A stretch of 28,545 nt of DNA from Neisseria sicca 4320 (GCF_000193735.1 NZ_AEPF01000117.1:1-28545), one strand, 5' to 3'. Numbered from the stretch's first letter, positions 1 to 7,412 are shown. The notes: generated from the sequence alone by a model not told the origin. Translations and numbers: made by a program.

Positions 1-204
1 GCCCGCGACTACACCTTGCCAGAAGACATCCGCAGCTTCCTGCAGGAACGCATCCTGACTGATGCCTGCGCCTTGCAAAAAGTCTTCATCGGCAAAATCA
101 TCGCCCGACTCTTTGTCTTCGTACAGGCAGAACATGAAGACACCGCAGCCTTCCTGCTGAACGACATCCGCAAAGATATATTGGACTGCCGATATTGCGG
201 TTGA
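1..204 (+). CDS. 3' end of an unrecognised protein gene (partial)
   Basis: The first codon of the window is already in an open frame that runs 67 codons to TGA at 202-204, so the start lies upstream of the window. The visible C-terminus is mixed helical-looking sequence with a hydrophobic patch (KVFIGKIIARLFVFVQ) and ends in DCRYCG, a terminal Cys-x-x-Cys pair. A DUS-pair terminator starts 13 bases after the stop, which supports a genuine gene end. I do not recognise the family. A TTG at 16 could be read as a start, but nothing ribosome-binding-like precedes it and the frame is open to the window edge, so I treat the gene as truncated by the window. Confidence 0.6.
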   Translation, partial: ARDYTLPEDIRSFLQERILTDACALQKVFIGKIIARLFVFVQAEHEDTAAFLLNDIRKDILDCRYCG

Positions 205-217
205 TGGTTTAAATCAG

Positions 218-257
218 AAAGGTCGTCTGAAATCGGTTTTCAGACGACCTTTTTTTA
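218..257 (+). terminator. DUS-pair intrinsic terminator
   Basis: An inverted pair of the 12-mer AGGTCGTCTGAA (220-231 and complement 239-250) forms a stem with a short loop and is followed by a run of T. It closes the partial gene that ends at 204. Confidence 0.85.
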
Positions 258-624
258 ATCCGCAACTGGAGGGGCTTTGTTTTTAATGCTAAGGCTTGAG
301 ATGATGCACACGTTATCCAGTCTTAATCCCTTATTAGTAGATAGAGGCCTTCTTATCCACTCCAGTGAATCAGTCATTTAACCGCAGGGCATCCTGTTTA
401 CCATGCCCGCAAACAAGGCAAAACATGCCTGACCTACCTGTCAATGTCATCTGAAACAAAGTTTTTGTTTTCAGGTGACCTAATCTTTTTCTGCAAAATT
501 TGAGGATAAGAAGGTTTACGTAAATACAACAGAAATAACTGGAAAATCTTTTTGTGTAGCTTTGAAATGTGAAGTTTGTTTTAACTTTGACGTACTGGAA
601 AGGTAATTGAAAACCCTGAGACAT
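258..624. other. Gene-free spacer
   Basis: No convincing gene is seen in these 367 bases. The longest open frame (minus strand, 370-624) has no ribosome-binding site, an unusual Phe/Cys/Lys-rich composition, and reads through a degenerate DUS hairpin. A short inverted repeat GGGCAT/ATGCCC lies at 387-408. Confidence 0.6.
446..480. terminator. Degenerate DUS-pair hairpin
   Basis: GTCATCTGAAACAAA at 446-460 pairs imperfectly with the segment ending CAGGTGACC at 480. Both arms are decayed DUS. It has the layout of a DUS terminator but no active gene adjoins it, so it may be a relic. Confidence 0.4.
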
Positions 625-731
625 TATAGTAGATTAAATTTAAACCAGTACGGCGTTGCCTCGCCTTGCCGTACTATTTGTACTGTCTACGGCTTCGTCG
701 CCTTGTCCTGATTTAAATTTAATCCACTATA
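625..731. repeat. Correia repeat enclosed element, short form (CREE-1)
   Basis: The element is 107 bp. Its ends are TATAGTAGATTAAA at 625 and the inverted copy TTTAATCCACTATA ending at 731, flanked by TA as expected for Correia insertion. The core carries the typical GTACGGCGTTGCC and CGGCTTCGTCGCCTTGTCC segments. It lacks the roughly 50-bp internal block present in the copy at 18324. It lies opposite in orientation to the other two copies in the window. The right end together with the next two bases makes a perfect TATAAT (728-733) reading rightward, a known way that CREE create promoters. Confidence 0.93.
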
Positions 732-783
732 ATATGATATTTCAGGCCAATCTGCTTCACCCCCCAATTTTTAGTAGCCGAAT

Positions 784-811
784 AAAAGGGACTGCCTTAA
801 GCAGTGCCTTT
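784..811 (-). terminator. Intrinsic terminator of tRNA-Ser
   Basis: AAGGGACTGC (786-795) and GCAGTGCCTT (801-810) form a 10-bp stem with one mismatch and a 5-nt loop. The A-run at 784-787 becomes a T-run on the minus strand, seven bases past the encoded CCA of the tRNA. Confidence 0.65.
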
Positions 812-817
812 AGAATC

Positions 818-908
818 TGGCAGAGAGGAAGGGATTCGAACCCTCGATACGCTATTCACGTATACACGCTTTCCAGGCGTGCGACTTAAACCACTCATCC
901 ACCTCTCT
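818..908 (-). tRNA. tRNA-Ser(GGA)
   Basis: The 91-nt class II cloverleaf has acceptor stem AGAGAGG/CCTCTCT, an anticodon stem CACGC/GCGTG enclosing loop CTGGAAA (anticodon GGA, reading UCC and UCU), a long variable arm and T-loop TTCGAAT. The 3' CCA is encoded (818-820). It is followed by its own terminator at 784-811. No clear promoter of its own is visible in the 95 bases between it and the upstream tRNA-Leu, where a separate terminator lies at 972-995. Confidence 0.96.
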
Positions 909-971
909 GTGGAATTAAACATATTTTGTTGCCTGATATTGTATCTTAATCAGACAAATAAATCTATTCAA

Positions 972-995
972 TAAAAAATCCGGAATAAGCCGGAT
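972..995 (-). terminator. Intrinsic terminator of the tRNA-Leu pair
   Basis: Read on the minus strand, ATCCGG, a 6-nt loop and CCGGAT are followed by a run of six T. It lies just after the second tRNA-Leu gene and isolates the pair from tRNA-Ser. No DUS is involved. Confidence 0.75.
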
Positions 996-1003
996 AATTG
1001 ATT

Positions 1004-1090
1004 TGGTGCCCAGGAGAAGACTCGAACTTCCACACCCGTGAGGATACTAGCACCTGAAGCTAGCGCGTCTACCAATTCCGCCACCTGGGC
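1004..1090 (-). tRNA. tRNA-Leu(CAG), promoter-distal copy
   Basis: The 87-nt class II tRNA has acceptor stem GCCCAGG/CCTGGGC, D-loop with TTGGTAGA, anticodon stem CTAGC/GCTAG around TTCAGGT (anticodon CAG, reading CUG), a variable arm, T-loop TTCGAGT and an encoded CCA (1004-1006). It differs from the neighbouring copy at only two bases, both in the variable-arm stem. It lies 42 bases downstream of the other copy in the same transcription direction, so both are probably processed from one transcript. Confidence 0.96.
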
Positions 1091-1132
1091 TAATTAGGAT
1101 GGAGATAAGCAAAGCGGCCCTAACCAAAATTT

Positions 1133-1219
1133 TGGTGCCCAGGAGAAGACTCGAACTTCCACGCCCGTGAGGACACTAGCACCTGAAGCTAGCGCGTCTA
1201 CCAATTCCGCCACCTGGGC
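1133..1219 (-). tRNA. tRNA-Leu(CAG), promoter-proximal copy
   Basis: The 87-nt tRNA is the same as the copy at 1004-1090 except that the variable-arm stem carries a G-C pair where the other copy has A-U. The encoded CCA is at 1133-1135. A near-perfect sigma-70 promoter lies 58 to 85 bases upstream on the minus strand. Confidence 0.96.
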
Positions 1220-1251
1220 TTTGCTTTATTTCCTGTTTTGCGTTACAGTGG

Positions 1252-1281
1252 TTGACTATTTCGCAAAGAAGCGGTCATTAT
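1252..1281 (+). promoter_or_regulatory. Candidate rnr promoter facing the tRNA promoter
   Basis: TTGACT (1252-1257), an 18-bp spacer and CATTAT (1276-1281). The -10 overlaps the tRNA-Leu -10 (1277-1282) on the other strand. It would start transcription near 1288, giving an rnr message with a leader of only about ten bases. Confidence 0.4.
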
Positions 1282-1304
1282 ATATTTTAGAAAAAGAATG
1301 TCAA
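1277..1304 (-). promoter_or_regulatory. Consensus sigma-70 promoter for the tRNA-Leu genes
   Basis: On the minus strand TTGACA (1304-1299), a 16-bp spacer and TATAAT (1282-1277) match both consensus hexamers perfectly. Transcription would begin near 1270, about 50 bases before tRNA-Leu. The -35 lies inside the first codons of rnr. Confidence 0.8.
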
Positions 1305-3808
1305 CCAATAAAATGAACAAAAATATTAAATCTTTAAATTTACGAGAAAAAGACCCGTTTTTGAAACGGGAGAAACAACGTTACGAACATCCGCTGCCAA
1401 GCAGGGAGTGGATCATTGAATTATTGGAACAAAAAGGCGTGCCGTCCAAAATCGAAGTCTTGGCACGCGAGTTGTCGATTACGGAAGAAGAGTACGAATT
1501 CTTCGAACGTCGTCTGAAAGCGATGGCGCGGGACGGTCAGGTTTTAATCAACCGTCGCGGTGCAGTTTGCGCGGCGGATAAATTGGATTTGGTCAAATGC
1601 CGTGTTGAGGCACACAAAGACGGCTTCGGCTTCGCCGTACCGCTCACGCCCACCAAAGACGGCGACTTCGTTTTATATGAACGCCAAATGCGCGGCATCA
1701 TGCACGGCGACATTGTTACCGTCCGCCCTGCCGGCATCGACCGCAGAGGCCGCCGCGAAGGTACGGTTTTGGATATTGTCGAACGCGCGCAAAGCAAAGT
1801 GGTCGGTCGTTTCTATATGGATCGAGGCGTGGCGATTTTAGAAGCGGAAGACAAACGCCTGAATCAAAGTATTGTCTTGGAACCTGACAGCGTCGCGCAT
1901 TTCAAACCTGAATCCGGTCAGGTCATCGTCGGCGAAATCGAGACTTATCCCGAGCAAAACCGCCCTGCCGTAGCGAAAATTATTGAAGTATTGGGTGATT
2001 ATGCCGACAGCGGCATGGAAATCGAAATCGCTGTGCGCAAACACCATTTGCCGCACCAATTCAGCGAAGCGTGTGCCAAAGCCGCGAAAAAAATCCCCGA
2101 CCACGTTCGTAAAAGCGATTTGAAAGGCCGCGTCGATTTGCGCGATTTGCCTTTGGTAACGATTGACGGCGAAACGGCGCGCGATTTCGACGATGCCGTG
2201 TTTGCCGAGAAAATCGGACGCAATTACCGTTTGGTCGTGGCGATTGCCGATGTCAGCCATTACGTCCGCCCCGATGACGCTATCGATACGGACGCGCAGG
2301 AACGCAGCACCAGCGTTTACTTCCCGCGCCGCGTGATTCCCATGCTGCCGGAAAACCTGTCCAACGGCATCTGCTCGCTCAATCCCGATGTCGAGCGTTT
2401 GTGCATGGTGTGTGATATGGTCATCACTTATGCGGGCAATATTAAAGAATACCGCTTCTACCCTGCGGTTATGCGTTCCCATGCGCGCCTGACTTACAAC
2501 CAAGTCTGGGACTGGATTTCAGACGACCTCGACCATCCGCACAAAGCCCAAATCGACACCCTCTACAAACTCTTCAAAATCCTTCAGAAAAAACGCTTCG
2601 AACGCGGCGCGGTGGAATTTGAAAGCGTCGAAACCCAAATGCTTTTCGACGACAACGGCAAAATCGAAAAAATCGTGCCCGTGGTCCGCAACGACGCCCA
2701 CAAATTGATTGAAGAATGTATGTTGGCGGCAAACGTCTGCGCGGCAGAGTTCCTGATGAAAAACAAGCACACCGCCCTCTTCCGCAACCATTTAGGCCCG
2801 ACACCCGAAAAACTCGCCACCCTGCGCGAGCAGCTCGGCTTATTGGGTTTGCAACTGGGCGGCGGCGACAACCCGACGCCGAAAGACTATGCTGCGCTTG
2901 CCGAACAATTCAAAGGCAGACCCGATGCCGAATTACTGCAAGTCATGATGCTGCGCTCCATGCAGCAGGCAGTTTACGAACCGCATTGCGACGGACACTT
3001 CGGCCTTGCCTACGAAGCATACGCCCACTTTACCTCTCCCATCCGCCGCTATCCCGACCTGACCGTACACCGCGCCATCAAAGCCGTATTGAACCAACAG
3101 ACCTACACGCCAAACAAAAGCTGGCAGGCTTTGGGCGTACATACCTCGTTCTGCGAACGCCGCGCCGACGATGCCAGCCGCGACGTGGAAAACTGGCTGA
3201 AAACCTATTACATGCGCGATAAAGTCGGCGAAGTTTTCGAAGGCAAAATCTCCGGCATGACCAACTTCGGCCTCTTCGTTACGCTGGACGGCATCCACAT
3301 CGACGGCTTAGTACACATCAGCGATTTGGGCGAAGACTATTTCAACTTCCGCCCCGAGATCATGGCGATAGAAGGAGAACGCAGCGGCATCCGTTTCAAC
3401 ATGGGCGACAAAGTCAGCGTCCGAGTGGCGCGCGCCGATTTGGACACCAGCAAAATCGACCTGACCTTGATCAGCGGCGGCAACAGCGGCAAAAAACGCC
3501 GCACTCAAACCACCGCCTCAACCGGCTCGAAAACCAAGCGCAAACTGACGGCGAAAGAAATCGACGACGCGATGAAAACACCTGTAAAACAGGAAAAACC
3601 CGCCGCCAAACGCCGCAGCAAAACCCAGCCTGCCAACGCACCGGCAACGTCGTCTGAAAACGGCAAAAAGAAAACCACCAAAGCCAAACCGGTAGCGGAA
3701 AAAGCCAAACGCAAAGACAAAAAACCAAGCAAAAGCGTGAAAATTAAGGTGAAAAATCCGGATACCGCGCCAACCAAGCGCAAAGGCAGAAGCAAGGCTA
3801 ACGGCTGA
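1298..3808 (+). CDS. rnr: Ribonuclease R (3'-5' exoribonuclease)
   Basis: This 836-residue RNase II/R-family enzyme degrades structured RNA from the 3' end in the cytoplasm. Domains in order: winged helix (about 35-95), two cold-shock/OB folds (about 100-245), the RNB catalytic domain (about 280-605) with DGETARDFDDA at 290-300 (D290, D296, D298 and D299 match the metal ligands of E. coli RNase R), an S1 domain (about 645-725), and a Lys/Arg-rich tail (about 740-836) of low complexity. The start at 1298 has only an A-rich AGAAAAAGA before it; a second in-frame ATG at 1313 (MNKNIKS) is nearly as plausible. A DUS at 2518-2529 is read as Ser-Asp-Asp-Leu, and near-DUS copies lie at 1509 and 3649. 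The gene faces mobA across a shared terminator. Confidence 0.97.
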   Translation: MSTNKMNKNIKSLNLREKDPFLKREKQRYEHPLPSREWIIELLEQKGVPSKIEVLARELSITEEEYEFFERRLKAMARDGQVLINRRGAVCAADKLDLVKCRVEAHKDGFGFAVPLTPTKDGDFVLYERQMRGIMHGDIVTVRPAGIDRRGRREGTVLDIVERAQSKVVGRFYMDRGVAILEAEDKRLNQSIVLEPDSVAHFKPESGQVIVGEIETYPEQNRPAVAKIIEVLGDYADSGMEIEIAVRKHHLPHQFSEACAKAAKKIPDHVRKSDLKGRVDLRDLPLVTIDGETARDFDDAVFAEKIGRNYRLVVAIADVSHYVRPDDAIDTDAQERSTSVYFPRRVIPMLPENLSNGICSLNPDVERLCMVCDMVITYAGNIKEYRFYPAVMRSHARLTYNQVWDWISDDLDHPHKAQIDTLYKLFKILQKKRFERGAVEFESVETQMLFDDNGKIEKIVPVVRNDAHKLIEECMLAANVCAAEFLMKNKHTALFRNHLGPTPEKLATLREQLGLLGLQLGGGDNPTPKDYAALAEQFKGRPDAELLQVMMLRSMQQAVYEPHCDGHFGLAYEAYAHFTSPIRRYPDLTVHRAIKAVLNQQTYTPNKSWQALGVHTSFCERRADDASRDVENWLKTYYMRDKVGEVFEGKISGMTNFGLFVTLDGIHIDGLVHISDLGEDYFNFRPEIMAIEGERSGIRFNMGDKVSVRVARADLDTSKIDLTLISGGNSGKKRRTQTTASTGSKTKRKLTAKEIDDAMKTPVKQEKPAAKRRSKTQPANAPATSSENGKKKTTKAKPVAEKAKRKDKKPSKSVKIKVKNPDTAPTKRKGRSKANG
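2518..2529 (-). repeat. DUS inside rnr
   Basis: Exact 12-mer on the minus strand. In rnr it is read as Ser-Asp-Asp-Leu in the linker between two parts of the RNB domain. Confidence 0.9.
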
Positions 3809-3834
3809 TATTGCAACCCTAAGCCTCCTTCAAT

Positions 3835-3873
3835 CACAAAAGGTCGTCTGAAATTTTCAGACGACCTTTTGTG
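3835..3873. terminator. Bidirectional DUS-pair terminator between rnr and mobA
   Basis: CACAAAAGGTCGTCTGAAA and its complement form a stem of up to 18 bp with a minimal loop. The A- and T-rich flanks suit both convergent genes. Confidence 0.85.
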
Positions 3874-3935
3874 TAACAACATTCATTTTACAATAAATAA
3901 ATGCCAATAGTTTGGATATGTTTAATTTTTCCGAC

Positions 3936-4496
3936 TCAGGCATTGTTTGATTTTCCGTAACGGATAAAACAATCATCATGGTCAAATTGTAAGACACGGG
4001 CACGCTGTTGCTGCAACCACCCCCTCACCGTCCTTAATCCTGAACTCAAATAAGGTACGGTACTTTGTAAAATTTGCGGACGGATGAACATCACATTGTA
4101 ATGCGGCGTTACAGGTGTTTCGATATAAAAGGCGTTGCACAAAGGCGTTTTTTTAGAAACCGTCCGAAATCTTTCTACCAAATCTTCCGGCAAATCAGGC
4201 ATATCGCACGGCACAACCAAAAGCCAGTCGGCAGAGGCAATCTGCAAATCATTGGCAGCGGTACACAATGCAGCCAATCCGCCCAAATACCGCCATTGCC
4301 TTGCATCCGGCAGCAGGTGCGGGCTTCTAAGGGCATAATTTTCCAAATTACGGTTGGCACTGATGGCGATATGGTCAACTTGCGGTTTAATCCTATCAAT
4401 AACGCAATCAATCAGCGTCTTACCCTGCCAGGGGGAGAGGCCTTTATCTACGCCGTCTGACTGTCCTCCTGACAATATCAACGCAAATATTTTCAT
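3936..4496 (-). CDS. mobA: Molybdenum cofactor guanylyltransferase (altered GTP-binding loop)
   Basis: This 186-residue Rossmann-type nucleotidyltransferase transfers GMP from GTP to Mo-molybdopterin to make the MGD cofactor of enzymes such as nitrate reductase. Family signals are the N-terminal LILSGG, VDKGL with K18, ISANRN around 46-50, and the metal-binding VVPCDMPDLP with D98. The loop that normally reads GGxSxRMGGxDKG is here GGQSDGVDKG, three residues shorter, with the conserved Arg-Met lost. The DNA at the gap (4450-4459) reads CGCCGTCTGA on the plus strand, close to a meningococcal-type DUS. The protein is otherwise full length with no stop. The gene is divergent from narQ, whose pathway it would serve if nitrate respiration is present. 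Activity is uncertain. Confidence 0.85.
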   Translation of the reverse strand: MKIFALILSGGQSDGVDKGLSPWQGKTLIDCVIDRIKPQVDHIAISANRNLENYALRSPHLLPDARQWRYLGGLAALCTAANDLQIASADWLLVVPCDMPDLPEDLVERFRTVSKKTPLCNAFYIETPVTPHYNVMFIRPQILQSTVPYLSSGLRTVRGWLQQQRARVLQFDHDDCFIRYGKSNNA

Positions 4497-4563
4497 ATTT
4501 ATCCTTTGTGAAGCGGTCTGGTTGCCCGATGTCGTCTGAAAGGTTTCATCCGTTCAAATGGGC

Positions 4564-4600
4564 TTATGATAAAATTCATATAATTTGAATTTTATCATAA
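4564..4600. promoter_or_regulatory. 15-bp perfect palindrome in the mobA-narQ spacer
   Basis: TTATGATAAAATTCA (4564-4578) and its exact inverted copy (4586-4600) are separated by TATAATT. The loop contains TATAAT (4579-4584). It has no T-run and no DUS, so it looks like an operator rather than a terminator. The factor is not identifiable from sequence. Confidence 0.5.
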
Positions 4601-4639
4601 CATGATTTTACATTGAAACAGTGTCATTTCTATCTCTAT

Positions 4640-4653
4640 TTGATGACGATCAT
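4640..4653 (+). promoter_or_regulatory. FNR-like site upstream of narQ
   Basis: TTGATGACGATCAT matches the FNR consensus TTGAT-N4-ATCAA at 9 of 10 positions. A candidate -10, TACAAT, lies at 4672-4677. The site centre is 28 bp from the -10 centre, about 4 bp closer than in a standard class II FNR promoter, so the spacing is not ideal. Anaerobic control of narQP would fit the function. Confidence 0.5.
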
Positions 4654-4738
4654 TTCATCAGTCTGATTGCCTACAATCTGAATGAATGATATGTTTACAA
4701 GGTAAACGACCTCAAACTAGCAACGGCATATAGCGTCT

Positions 4739-6544
4739 ATGTCCTTCACATTCCGTTTTTTAAACCACCTGAGCCTGTCCTCGCGCTTAAAGCTGCTGAC
4801 CGCATTATGGGTCAGTTCTGCACTTTTGTCCGTCATCCTGACTTTAGTGCTCTCTTGGAGGCTGCAAAACGCCGCCACCGTCATTGAAGACGCAGGGAAT
4901 TTGAGAACACAAGTGTACCGCCTTGCCTATATGGTCGGCGAACGCGCACCCAAGGCGCAAATCAACAATCAAATCCGCGAATTCGAACAAAATCTCAACC
5001 GTATCAGCCAGAGCAATGCCATCCACCCGCTGATGCCTTCAGAAACGCCGCCGGTTTACGACCTGATACAGTCCGCGCTTATTGAAGACTGGAAATCGAA
5101 TATACAGCCCGTCTTGCGCCGTTACGAGCGTCCCGACCAAATCAAGCTCTACCGTTTTGCAGCCAATATCGAACTGTTTTTACAGGCGATGGAACATGCC
5201 AATGAGAAAAACACCTTATGGTTGCGCCGCTTTCAAATGATTATGATGGGGATGATCTTTGCGGCGGCAGGACTGATGATTATCTGGCACTACGCATGGA
5301 TTATCCGCCCTCTGGAAACATTGAGGGACGGTGTAAAAACCATCAGTCAAGGCAGGTTCGGCGTTCAAATCGACACTGACCAGATAAGCGAGTTCGCCCA
5401 AGTCAGCAAAGGCTTCAACCAAATGAGCAGCCGGCTGAAAACACTTTATACCGATTTGGAAGGACAAGTGGCACGGCAAACTCAAGATTTGGCGCGCCAA
5501 AACCGCGACCTGACCCTGCTCTATCAAACCACCCGCAATTTGCATCAAACTTTCACCCCACAACAGGCGGCGGAGGAATTCCTCAAGCGAACCCTGCCCG
5601 CAGTCTCCGCAGAAGCGGGCAGCATCCGCCTTTGGGATAACGAACGCAAACGCACAGATATAGTGGCATCCATCGGACTGCCTGATGATTCGGATGATGG
5701 GCCGGATACTGCCTCGGATAAATCAGATAAAACGGAATTCAAACACGCCGTTTTCCCTATTAGCTATCAAGAAGAAGAACTGGGCGTTTTAAACCTGTAT
5801 TTTTCAGACGACCTTAAACCTGATCACAACGACAACGAGCTACTGCACACATTGAGCGGACAATTAGGCGTTTCCATCGTCAACAGCCGCCTCGAGCAAG
5901 AGCGCCGCCTGCTTGCCGTTTTACAGGAGCGCAACCTGATTGCCCAAGGCCTGCACGACAGCATCGCACAAGCATTGACTTTCCTGAACCTGCAGGTTCA
6001 AATGCTGGAAACTGCGTTTTATGCCGACCAAAAAGAACAAGCCGAAGAAAACATCCGCTTTATCAAAGACGGCGTACAGGAATGCTATGAAGACGTACGC
6101 GAACTTCTGCTAAACTTCCGTACCAAAATCAGTAACAAAGATTTCCCCGAAGCCGTTTCCACCCTACTCGCCCGGTTCGAAAGACAAACCAAAATCAACG
6201 TGAGCGCCAAGTGGCGCGACGAAGGAGCAGCGTTAAACGACGACGAACAATTGCAGATTATCTTCATCCTTCAGGAGAGCCTGTCCAACATCCGCAAACA
6301 CTCTCTCGCCCATAACGTTACCGTCAGCATTGACAACCGTCAGGACTTCACGCTGATCATCCGTGACGATGGTGTAGGCTTCGATCCCGCCCATCTGGAC
6401 GCGCTTTCCGGCGAACATGTCGGCATGGGCATTATGCGGGAACGTGCCCAACGAATCCGTGCCGAACTGGAAGTCAGCTCCAAACCCGACGAAGGTACTA
6501 CCGTTACCCTAACCTTACCCAAACAGAATAGAACATTCTCATGA
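4739..6544 (+). CDS. narQ: Nitrate/nitrite sensor histidine kinase (NarQ/NarX type)
   Basis: This 601-residue inner-membrane sensor should autophosphorylate and drive the response regulator encoded next to it. TM1 spans about 20-40. It is followed by a P-box-like segment IEDAGNLRTQVYRL (49-62), the nitrate-binding signature of NarX/NarQ. TM2 is about 166-188, then a HAMP domain beginning RPLETLRDG at 190, a short coiled coil, a GAF-like domain (about 268-392), HisKA_3 with GLHDSIAQAL and phospho-acceptor H406, and an HATPase domain with the N box ESLSNIRKHS and DDGVGF. The NarX-type cysteine cluster is absent. The ATG has a weak ribosome site. The stop overlaps the narP start (ATGA), so the two are translationally coupled. 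The name follows the characterised neisserial NarQ-NarP pair. An exact DUS lies at 5803. Confidence 0.88.
   Translation: MSFTFRFLNHLSLSSRLKLLTALWVSSALLSVILTLVLSWRLQNAATVIEDAGNLRTQVYRLAYMVGERAPKAQINNQIREFEQNLNRISQSNAIHPLMPSETPPVYDLIQSALIEDWKSNIQPVLRRYERPDQIKLYRFAANIELFLQAMEHANEKNTLWLRRFQMIMMGMIFAAAGLMIIWHYAWIIRPLETLRDGVKTISQGRFGVQIDTDQISEFAQVSKGFNQMSSRLKTLYTDLEGQVARQTQDLARQNRDLTLLYQTTRNLHQTFTPQQAAEEFLKRTLPAVSAEAGSIRLWDNERKRTDIVASIGLPDDSDDGPDTASDKSDKTEFKHAVFPISYQEEELGVLNLYFSDDLKPDHNDNELLHTLSGQLGVSIVNSRLEQERRLLAVLQERNLIAQGLHDSIAQALTFLNLQVQMLETAFYADQKEQAEENIRFIKDGVQECYEDVRELLLNFRTKISNKDFPEAVSTLLARFERQTKINVSAKWRDEGAALNDDEQLQIIFILQESLSNIRKHSLAHNVTVSIDNRQDFTLIIRDDGVGFDPAHLDALSGEHVGMGIMRERAQRIRAELEVSSKPDEGTTVTLTLPKQNRTFS
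5803..5814 (-). repeat. DUS inside narQ
   Basis: Exact 12-mer on the minus strand, read in narQ as Ser-Asp-Asp-Leu at the end of the GAF region. Confidence 0.9.
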
Positions 6545-7197
6545 CCATTAAAATTATCCTCATCGACGACCACACACTCTTCCGCAGCGGCATCAAAGCC
6601 CTACTCTCACGCCAAAGCGACTTCGAAGTCATCGGCGAAGCCGCCGACGGCTTGTCCGGCGTCAAAATGGCGGAACAGCTCAAACCCGACGTCGTCTTAC
6701 TCGACCTTGACATGCCCGTCATGAACGGCCGCGAAGCACTGGCACAAATCTTGGGCGTCAACCCGAACCAAACCGTCATCATGCTGACCGTTTCCGAAGA
6801 CAGCGACGATTTGACCGAATGTATGCGCATCGGCGCGCGCGGCTTTTTGCTGAAAAACATCAACGCCGACTTCCTGCTCGACAGCATCCGCAAAGCCGTC
6901 GACGGCGACAACGTCTTTTCTCCCGAAATGACCACGCGCCTCGTCCAATCCCTGATTTCCCCGTCCGCACCGCGCACCGACCAGGCACTCTCCACCCTTA
7001 CCCCGCGCGAACTCGAAATCCTAGGCTACCTCGCAGCCGGACACAGCAATAAAGTCATCGCCCGCCATTTGGACTTGGCAGAATCCACCGTCAAAGTCCA
7101 CGTTCAAAACCTGCTGCGAAAACTTGACCTCAGCAGCCGCGTCCAAGCCGCCGTTTACGCCGTTCAGCACAAAGTCCCGCAGCCTGAAATCAATTAA
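6541..7197 (+). CDS. narP: NarL/FixJ-family response regulator (NarP)
   Basis: This 218-residue DNA-binding response regulator has a receiver domain (about 3-120) with the acidic pair D9/D10, phospho-acceptor D55 in VVLLDLDMP, the conserved Thr of MLTVSED and the Lys of FLLKN. The C-terminal LuxR-type helix-turn-helix (about 150-208) reads LTPRELEIL, then NKVIARHLDLAESTVKVHV. It overlaps narQ by four bases. In gonococcus and meningococcus the homologous regulator activates denitrification genes such as aniA; here that role is inferred, because no target gene is in the window. A DUS-pair hairpin follows the stop. Confidence 0.92.
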   Translation: MTIKIILIDDHTLFRSGIKALLSRQSDFEVIGEAADGLSGVKMAEQLKPDVVLLDLDMPVMNGREALAQILGVNPNQTVIMLTVSEDSDDLTECMRIGARGFLLKNINADFLLDSIRKAVDGDNVFSPEMTTRLVQSLISPSAPRTDQALSTLTPRELEILGYLAAGHSNKVIARHLDLAESTVKVHVQNLLRKLDLSSRVQAAVYAVQHKVPQPEIN

Positions 7198-7234
7198 ACA
7201 GTTAAGGATACCGGTGCGAAAGCGGTAAAATCAT

Positions 7235-7295
7235 GAAAGGTCGTCTGAAAATAGTTTGGACAGAATTTACACTATCCGTTTTCAGACGACCTTTC
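7235..7295 (+). terminator. DUS-pair terminator of narQP
   Basis: GAAAGGTCGTCTGAAAA (7235-7251) and its inverted copy (7279-7295) enclose a 27-nt loop, longer than in most DUS pairs of the window. Confidence 0.7.
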
Positions 7296-7412
7296 CCGTT
7301 CCAATCGGCTATGAAAAAGAGACAATCCGACGGGCATCATCTATCCGGCCGCCCGATAATCCACCCCTCGCGACGATAAAAACCATCGCAACTTTTAATA
7401 TAAATTAAGGCC

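Noticed and set aside
370..624. 84-codon open frame on the minus strand
   Set aside because: No ribosome site, odd composition, reads through a degenerate DUS hairpin, and ends in spacer; most likely chance.
656..889. 77-codon open frame on the plus strand
   Set aside because: It is made of CREE-1 plus the antisense of tRNA-Ser.
1838..2503. 221-codon antisense frame inside rnr
   Set aside because: Shadow of a G+C-rich coding strand; the sense frame has full RNase R domains.
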